A stretch of DNA of 64,000 bases from CAXXOK01 sp964640955 (GTDB lineage Bacteria > Bacillota > Clostridia > Christensenellales > Aristaeellaceae). Both the position numbers and the translations under genes were made by a program. The notes under the pieces were generated by a model. That model ran no database searches, was not told where the DNA came from, and saw only the letters and a program-made list of their open reading frames with translations. This document shows positions 56,412-64,000 of the stretch, in pieces. Where the stretch lies: positions 1-64,000 of the forward strand of contig CAZXJI010000018.1 in NCBI GenBank assembly GCA_964640955.1, read 5' to 3'. Numbering within the stretch: position 1 is the stretch's first letter; each line of letters opens with the position of its first letter.

Positions 56412-57470
56412 CTACAGGAGCGGCAGCGACGGCACGGCGTTGAGCGTAAGCGGCGCGCATTCGCCCTTTCGGAGGCGGTAGTAGGCGGCGGCGCCGATCA
56501 TGGCGGCGTTGTCGGTGCACAGGCCGACGTCCGGCATGCGCAGGGCGAAGCCCTCCCGGGCGGCCAGTTCCCGCATGCGCCCGCGCAGGAGGCGGTTGGC
56601 GCTTACCCCGCCCGCGAGGCACAGGGTGGAAAGCCCGCTGTCCGTAAGCGCCAGCAGCGATTTTTCGCAAAGGCTGTCCACGATGGCCCGCTGGTAGGAC
56701 GCCGCAAGGTCGGCCTTCGGCAGGGGTTCGCCTTTCTGCTCCAGCCTGTGGCAGGCGTTGATGAACGCGGTCTTGAGCCCCGAAAAGCTGAAGTCGTACT
56801 TGCCTTCCGCGTGCGGGCGCGGCAGGGGAAGCGCTTCGGGGTCGCCGCCCTCCGCCAGCCTGCTCAGCTGCGGCCCGCCGGGGTACGTAAGCCCCAGCAC
56901 CCGCGCGCCCTTGTCGAACGCCTCGCCGGCCGCATCGTCCACGGTCTGGCCCATGAGGGTGTACACGCCGTAATCCTCCACCCGCACCAGATGGCTGTGC
57001 CCGCCGCTGGCCACCAAGCAGAGGAAAGGCGGCGTAAGATCCGGATCCGCCAGAAAATTGGCGCTCACGTGCCCTTCGATGTGGTTGATGGGGATCAGCG
57101 GCAGGCCGGTCGCAAAGGCCAGGCCCTTCATGCAGCTCACGCCCGTCAAAAGCGCCCCCACCAGCCCCGGCCCGTAGGTAACGGCCAGCGCGTCCACGTC
57201 CGAAAGCGTCATGCCCGCGTCCGCCAGCGCCCGGTCGATAACCCGGTCGCACGCGTCCACGTGCGCGCGGCTGGCGATTTCCGGTACCACGCCGCCGTAG
57301 AGGGCGTGCACGTCCACCTGGGAGAAGATCACGTTGCTCAGCGCCCGCCGCCCGCTTTCCACCACGGCGGCGGCCGTTTCGTCGCAGCTGGATTCCAGCG
57401 CGAGGATGCGCACCGTTTCCCGGCCGCGCAGGGCGTTCGTTTTGGCCTGCCAGTCCTTTTCCATGTTCAT
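56412..57470 (-). CDS. tsaD: tRNA N6-threonylcarbamoyladenosine transferase TsaD
   Basis: 352-residue ASKHA-fold enzyme that makes t6A37 in ANN-decoding tRNAs, with TsaB and TsaE. The metal motif NHIEGHVSAN (about residues 125-134), the N-terminal ALESSCDETAAAV and the nucleotide-binding GGVSANRLLR (about 290) are present. Length is typical. ATG 57470 is taken; ATG 57464 is possible. The DUF1461 gene stop lies 7 bases upstream. tsaB and tsaE are not in the window. Confidence 0.95.
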   Translation of the reverse strand: MNMEKDWQAKTNALRGRETVRILALESSCDETAAAVVESGRRALSNVIFSQVDVHALYGGVVPEIASRAHVDACDRVIDRALADAGMTLSDVDALAVTYGPGLVGALLTGVSCMKGLAFATGLPLIPINHIEGHVSANFLADPDLTPPFLCLVASGGHSHLVRVEDYGVYTLMGQTVDDAAGEAFDKGARVLGLTYPGGPQLSRLAEGGDPEALPLPRPHAEGKYDFSFSGLKTAFINACHRLEQKGEPLPKADLAASYQRAIVDSLCEKSLLALTDSGLSTLCLAGGVSANRLLRGRMRELAAREGFALRMPDVGLCTDNAAMIGAAAYYRLRKGECAPLTLNAVPSLPLL

Positions 57471-57477
57471 GCTCGCT

Positions 57478-58230
57478 TCACAGATCCTTCTTCGTTTCCG
57501 TCGCGCGCCGCCCCCGCCGAAGCCTCCGCAGGCCGAGCGCGAACGGCGGCGTAAGCAGCGTGAGCCCCGCGTAAAGCCCACACGCGGCGCCCACGGGCCC
57601 GAGGTAATCCGCGAACAGGTTCAGCGGGAACAGCTGCATGACGTCCTCCCCGGCGTAGAAAATGCCGCCCGGAATGAAGGTTTCGTGCAGCCACGCCCAA
57701 AACCCGTTAAAGTCGAGTGCTCCCCAGAGGCATACGGCCAGCGCCAGCACAAGCGGGAGCGCCGCACCGGCATAATAGCCCCGGATCGCCGGCCTCCACG
57801 CGCCGCCGCGCCCGCACAGGAGCAGCGCGAACGTAAGCAGCACGAGCGCCGCGGCAACCGCGGCCGGTACGGCGACGCGCGCGAAGCCCATCCAGCGCCG
57901 CACCGTCGCCATATGCACGGTGAACGCCTCCGGCACGGCCAGCGCATGCCCGCCGTAGATCACCGAGGGCGCCCACGCGTCGGTTTCGCCGTTCAGGTAC
58001 GCAACGGTATCGGCCGCGAACGCGTCCGCGTCGCTTTGCGAAAGGATGCCGCGCGCCACCACGTAGCGGTCCAGCCCGCTTTGAAACAGGCGCGCGTCGC
58101 CCGCGCGCCCCGCGACCGCGCCCAGAAAGGCGGCAAGCATCAGCAAAAGTCCGGCGGCAAGCCCCAAAAGAAAAGCGGCGGCGCGCCGCCCGCGGGCGCT
58201 TCGCGCGCCTCCGTTCCCCGCGTCAGCCAT
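57478..58230 (-). CDS. DUF1461 / TIGR01906 family membrane protein
   Basis: 250 residues with about five membrane helices. After helix 1 is an external loop with FAADTVAYLNGE (about residues 71-82). The family hallmark follows near the C-terminus: LDFNGFWAWLHETFI, then MQLFPLNLF (about 170-205). The function of the family is unknown. It abuts the methyltransferase stop (TAGATG) and precedes tsaD, so it is co-translated. Confidence 0.85.
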   Translation of the reverse strand: MADAGNGGARSARGRRAAAFLLGLAAGLLLMLAAFLGAVAGRAGDARLFQSGLDRYVVARGILSQSDADAFAADTVAYLNGETDAWAPSVIYGGHALAVPEAFTVHMATVRRWMGFARVAVPAAVAAALVLLTFALLLCGRGGAWRPAIRGYYAGAALPLVLALAVCLWGALDFNGFWAWLHETFIPGGIFYAGEDVMQLFPLNLFADYLGPVGAACGLYAGLTLLTPPFALGLRRLRRGRRATETKKDL

Positions 58231-58905
58231 CTAGTCCGCCTCCGTCGGTTTGGACGCGACGATCAGCACGGTGTTGCCTTCCCGCCACACGGCTTCGGCC
58301 TGCGAAAAGCCGGCCTCGCGCAGCAACGCGCAATCGTGCTGCGGGGTGAAGGGCGTGTCGAAATGGACGCGCTCGCACCCGGCGGCCTCTCCGTTTCGCA
58401 TAAGCGCCGTAAACTCCGCCCGCAGCGCCGCTTCCTCGCGGGCGTCGGCGGCGGCGTAATCCCCCTGCACGTACCGGCCGCCCGGCCTGAGCGCACGGTA
58501 AACCTTCCGATAAAGCGTTCGTTTCTCCGCTTCGGTCAGGTGGTGGAGCGTTTCAAACGAGATCGCCGCGTCGAAGGCTTCCGGCTCCCAGTTCTGCTCC
58601 ACGTAATCCCCGCACAGCAAAACGGGTTGCTTTTCCGCGTACTTTTCGGCGCAAACGTCCAGCATCGGCCGGCACAGGTCGATCCCGGTGACCCGCGCAC
58701 CGGGGAAACGGCGGTAGACGGCCGCAAGCTCCAGCCCCGTGCCGCAGCCAAGGTCCAGAAGCGTTTCCACCTTCTCCGGCAGGCGGCCCGCAAGCTCCAG
58801 ATAGCCCTGTCGGCAGCCGACGACCGTCTCCAGCATATGTTCGTCGTACCCGTCCACCCGGCGGGCAAAAAAATCCGCCATCGGTTCCAGCGCGTCGCCG
58901 GTCAT
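58231..58905 (-). CDS. Class I SAM-dependent methyltransferase
   Basis: 224 residues. SAM motif I is LLDLGCGTGLEL (about residues 49-60), motif II is GIDLCRPML (about 73-81), and post-I AISFETLHHL is at about 113-122. The domain is of Methyltransf_25/UbiE type and small-molecule methylation is likely, but the substrate is unknown. Start ATG 58905. It lies 37 bases after prfB and directly abuts the DUF1461 gene. It is not related to PrmC, the usual release-factor methylase, which has an NPPY motif absent here. Confidence 0.88.
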   Translation of the reverse strand: MTGDALEPMADFFARRVDGYDEHMLETVVGCRQGYLELAGRLPEKVETLLDLGCGTGLELAAVYRRFPGARVTGIDLCRPMLDVCAEKYAEKQPVLLCGDYVEQNWEPEAFDAAISFETLHHLTEAEKRTLYRKVYRALRPGGRYVQGDYAAADAREEAALRAEFTALMRNGEAAGCERVHFDTPFTPQHDCALLREAGFSQAEAVWREGNTVLIVASKPTEAD

Positions 58906-58942
58906 CCGTTTTCCCTCGTTTCACCCCGCACCGGGGGCCTTT

Positions 58943-60040
58943 TTATTGCATCTTCAGGTACGCCGTAATGAAGCCGGAAAGGTTTCCGTCCATCACGTCG
59001 TTCACGTTGCCGCTTTCGTAACCCGTGCGGTGATCCTTGACCATCGTGTAAGGCTGGAAAACGTAGCTGCGAATCTGGCTGCCCCACTCGATTTTCTTCA
59101 TTTCGCCCTTGATGTCGGCCATCTGCTCTTCCTTTTCGCGCATCCTCAGCTCCATGAGCCGCCCTTTCAGGATGCGCAGGCAGACCTCGCGGTTCTGCAC
59201 CTGGCTGCGCTCGTTCTGGCACTGCGCTACGATGCCGGTGGGCAGATGGGTCATGCGCACGGCCGAATCGGTGCGGTTTACGTGCTGGCCGCCCGCGCCG
59301 CCCGAACGGTAGGTGTCGATGCGCACCTCTTCCATGTTCACCTCGAAGTCGTCGCTTTCGGGGAGGATGGGTGCCACATCCAGAGAGCTGAAGCTGGTGT
59401 GGCGGCGGGCGTTGGCGTCAAACGGGCTGATGCGCACCAGCCGGTGCACGCCCCGCTCGCTGCGCAGGTAGCCGTAGGCGTTGTCGCCCTCGACCTGAAA
59501 GGTGACGCTTTTCAGCCCCGCCTCGTCGCCTTCCAGCACGTCGTTGACGGTCACCTTGAACCCCATGCGCTCGCAGTAGCGCGTGTACATGCGGTAAAGC
59601 ATCTGCGTCCAGTCCTGCGCCTCGGTGCCGCCGGCCCCGGCGTGCAGGCTCAGGATGCAGTCGCAGTCGTCGTACTCGCCGCGCATCAGCGTTTCCAGCT
59701 CCAGCGCGTCGGCGTCGGCGCGCAGCTCCGTAAGCTCCTTTTCGCACTCCGCGCCGATTTCCTCGTCGGGCTCCTCGGACAGAAGCGCGATCATCGCCTC
59801 CACGTCGTCGCAGCGCTCGTTGAGGCGCCTGACGTGGTTCATCTTGCCCTCGATGTGGCTTACGCGGCGATTGACCGCGGTGGAGCGCTCCAGATCGTCC
59901 CAAAACGCCGGCGCGTTCATCTCCTCGTGCAGCTCCGCAAGCTCTTCCTTCATGTGGGGCAGGTCGAGCGCGTCGCCCGCCTTCTGGATGGTATCGCGCA
60001 GCGCTTCCAGCTCCTGCGCGTATCGTTCCGTATCGACCAT
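58943..60040 (-). CDS. prfB: Peptide chain release factor 2
   Basis: 365-residue RF2 recognising UGA/UAA. The GGQ peptidyl-hydrolysis motif lies in SGGAGGQHVNRTDSAVR (about residues 243-259), the SPF codon-recognition tripeptide in RISPFDANARR (about 200-210), and the long N-terminal helical domain is complete. The reading frame is open from ATG 60040 (AGGAGA upstream) to the end, so there is no programmed +1 frameshift, unlike most bacterial prfB genes. It follows secA by 66 bases. Confidence 0.96.
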   Translation of the reverse strand: MVDTERYAQELEALRDTIQKAGDALDLPHMKEELAELHEEMNAPAFWDDLERSTAVNRRVSHIEGKMNHVRRLNERCDDVEAMIALLSEEPDEEIGAECEKELTELRADADALELETLMRGEYDDCDCILSLHAGAGGTEAQDWTQMLYRMYTRYCERMGFKVTVNDVLEGDEAGLKSVTFQVEGDNAYGYLRSERGVHRLVRISPFDANARRHTSFSSLDVAPILPESDDFEVNMEEVRIDTYRSGGAGGQHVNRTDSAVRMTHLPTGIVAQCQNERSQVQNREVCLRILKGRLMELRMREKEEQMADIKGEMKKIEWGSQIRSYVFQPYTMVKDHRTGYESGNVNDVMDGNLSGFITAYLKMQ

Positions 60041-60106
60041 AAACTGTCTCCTAGCATCTGTATTGAAGCGTCGGCGGTTACCGCCCCGTGCCGGGGAAGC
60101 CCGGCG

Positions 60107-62851
<2,745 letters not shown>

Positions 62852-62928
62852 AGCTTTGTTCTCCTTTTCCCAAGGGGCCTCCGGCCGGACGCCGGCAGCC
62901 GTAATCACGGCGCAATACACCGATTGTG

Positions 62929-62958
62929 ATTATAGCATGGGAACAGGTGGGTTTTCAA
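62929..62958 (-). promoter_or_regulatory. secA operon promoter
   Basis: Minus strand TTGAAA (62958-62953), 18-base spacer, TATAAT (62934-62929) with extended TGC. Confidence 0.85.
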
Positions 62959-63000
62959 GCCGCGTGAACGAACGGGGCATGAACGGTTTGTGAAATCGGA

Positions 63001-63043
63001 GACGGAAACACGGCCGCGGCAATGCCGCGGCCGTGTTTCCGTC
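63001..63043 (-). terminator. 20-bp perfect hairpin after the flavodoxin gene
   Basis: 63001-63020 pairs perfectly with 63024-63043 around a 3-base loop (AAT). It lies 66 bases past the flavodoxin stop and 43 bases from the secA promoter. The stem ends in AAAC/GTTT, but no U-tract follows on the minus strand. Confidence 0.55.
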
Positions 63044-63109
63044 GGTTGCTTTTGGCAGGACACGCCCGCGGTATGAGAGCCGGCGGCAAAGCGTTCGCCC
63101 CACAAGGCG

Positions 63110-63649
63110 TTACCGACCCGCCAGCTTCTCCCCCAGCACCCTTGCCTCGTCGAGCGCCGGATGCCCGGCGATCGCGCCCTTCTTTTCCAGCCCTTCCACC
63201 GTCACCTCGCCGACGCGCTCCCAGCCCAGGTAGCCCTCGATGGCCGCGAAGGTCGCCCGCAGGGGATCGAACGCCGCCTGCGTGTCGTCGGCGCACACGG
63301 ACAGAAGCGCCGTGTACCGAACGGGTATTTGCGCCCGGATCGGGTTGTAGAGGCGATCGATCAGCGCTTTGAGCTGCGCGGACATCGTATAAAAATATAC
63401 AGGTGTGGCGAACACCAGCGCGTCGGTGCGCAAAAGCAGGTCGTACGCCTCGTCCATATCGTCCCGGAGGATGCAGCGGTCGTGGCTCTGGCAGTAGTCG
63501 CAGTTCAGGCAGGGGCCGATTTTTTTGCCGCGCAGGCTGAGCCTGGTCACGTCGGCCCCGGCGGCCCGCGCGCCCTCGATGAGCGCGTCGGCCAGCAGCT
63601 CGGTATTGCCGCCCTTGCGCGGGCTGCCCACCAGTACGGTAATCCTCAT
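63110..63649 (-). CDS. Flavodoxin family / NADPH-dependent FMN reductase-like protein
   Basis: 179 residues of the flavodoxin fold. The FMN phosphate loop is GSPRKGGNTELLA (about residues 8-20), then the Cys motif CLNCDYCQSHDRC (about 47-59) typical of iron-sulfur or multimeric flavodoxin-like reductases, and ATPVYFYTMSAQLKALIDR (about 81-99). It is an electron carrier or quinone/azo-type reductase. ATG 63649 with GGGAGG upstream; the longer frame overlaps the preceding gene. It lies 17 bases downstream of the hydantoinase-like gene, so the two form an operon. Confidence 0.88.
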   Translation of the reverse strand: MRITVLVGSPRKGGNTELLADALIEGARAAGADVTRLSLRGKKIGPCLNCDYCQSHDRCILRDDMDEAYDLLLRTDALVFATPVYFYTMSAQLKALIDRLYNPIRAQIPVRYTALLSVCADDTQAAFDPLRATFAAIEGYLGWERVGEVTVEGLEKKGAIAGHPALDEARVLGEKLAGR

Positions 63650-63666
63650 GCCGTTTCCCTCCCCGC

Positions 63667-63999
63667 TTACGCGAACGCGCAATTTTCCGGCGCGACGGGG
63701 TTGCACTTCAGGAAGCGCCCCGCGCCCTTCGCTCCCGTAAACGTCCCGTTTTCAAAAACCGGGCTTCCGCGCAGGTATGCGGCCGTCACGCGGCCGTGCA
63801 GCGCGGTATTCTCCCAGATGGTGTGGTCGAGGTTGCCGTGCAGCTCCCGCGCGCGCACCACGCCGTCCGCCCGGGGGTCGAACACCGCCAGATCGGCGTC
63901 CAGGCCGGGGCGCAACGCCCCCTTGCGGTCGGCGAGGCCGAAGAGCTTCGCGGGGTTCGTGGCGCAGGCGGCCACCGCGCGTGTGAACGGGATGCGCCC
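63667..63999 (-). CDS. Hydantoinase/dihydropyrimidinase-like protein, C-terminal part
   Basis: Open at the right edge; 110 codons are visible. The sequence reads TNPAKLFGLADRKGALRPG and DADLAVFDPRADGVV, the C-terminal amidohydrolase signature of dihydropyrimidinase, hydantoinase and allantoinase. The catalytic barrel lies outside the window, so the substrate and metal site cannot be judged. It could supply the HyuA-type step that is absent from the purine cluster at 21-38 kb. Confidence 0.8.
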   Translation of the reverse strand, partial: GRIPFTRAVAACATNPAKLFGLADRKGALRPGLDADLAVFDPRADGVVRARELHGNLDHTIWENTALHGRVTAAYLRGSPVFENGTFTGAKGAGRFLKCNPVAPENCAFA

Positions 64000-64000
64000 G

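Overview
The window looks like the chromosome of a high-GC Bacillota (Clostridia-type) bacterium, with one shorter, more AT-rich piece of mobile DNA at its left edge. The evidence is RNase J, a SEC-C type SecA, an RpoB/RpoC pair with clostridial-style N-termini, a SecG/EF-Ts/S2 block, family 1 encapsulin, Gx-transporter/NusG-II/ApbE genes, strong AGGAGG ribosome binding sites and sigma-A type promoters, many with an extended -10 (TGn). No species can be named from sequence alone.

Layout. 1-1.7 kb: 3' part of a large serine recombinase with a broken or shifted N-terminus, a terminator, then tRNA-Val(GAC). 2-10.3 kb: a GNAT gene and rpoB-rpoC on the minus strand from their own promoter, with an RseC-like gene divergent from rpoB. 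11-13 kb: RNase J. 13-16.5 kb: an imperfect long inverted repeat, then a three-gene minus-strand operon encoding a ZorA-like (MotA/ExbB) channel, a ZorB-like (MotB/OmpA) stator and a small membrane-anchored protein, with a divergent MarR regulator. 17.3-19.5 kb: divergent Gx-transporter/NusG-II and ApbE flavinyltransferase genes. 19.5-20.8 kb: encapsulated ferritin-like protein plus encapsulin shell.

20.9-38.7 kb: one long minus-strand purine catabolism and molybdenum hydroxylase cluster, read from a perfect consensus promoter: guaD, xdhA, xdhB, xdhC, dpaL, ygeY, ygeW, arcC, mocA-like, ssnA, ygfK, a fused 2Fe-2S/Mo hydroxylase (xdhD-like) and a ModE-like regulator. The genes can be read as a route from guanine and other purines through xanthine/urate to diaminopropionate and carbamoyl phosphate, yielding pyruvate, ammonia and ATP. 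38.9-43.9 kb: a branched-chain amino acid type ABC importer (livF, G, M, H and binding protein).

44-64 kb: an exo/endonuclease-phosphatase family protein; rpsB-tsf and secG; a GNAT; an acyltransferase-fold protein lacking its catalytic residues; a divergent membrane metallophosphoesterase; two PlsC-like acyltransferases, one fused to a polytopic membrane domain, and a polytopic membrane protein; then the minus-strand run secA-prfB-methyltransferase-DUF1461-tsaD-gntR. At the right edge are a flavodoxin-like protein and the C-terminus of a hydantoinase/dihydropyrimidinase.

The best candidates for something undescribed are the ZorAB-like motor operon without any Zorya effector gene, and the membrane-domain/acyltransferase fusion with its stand-alone relative.
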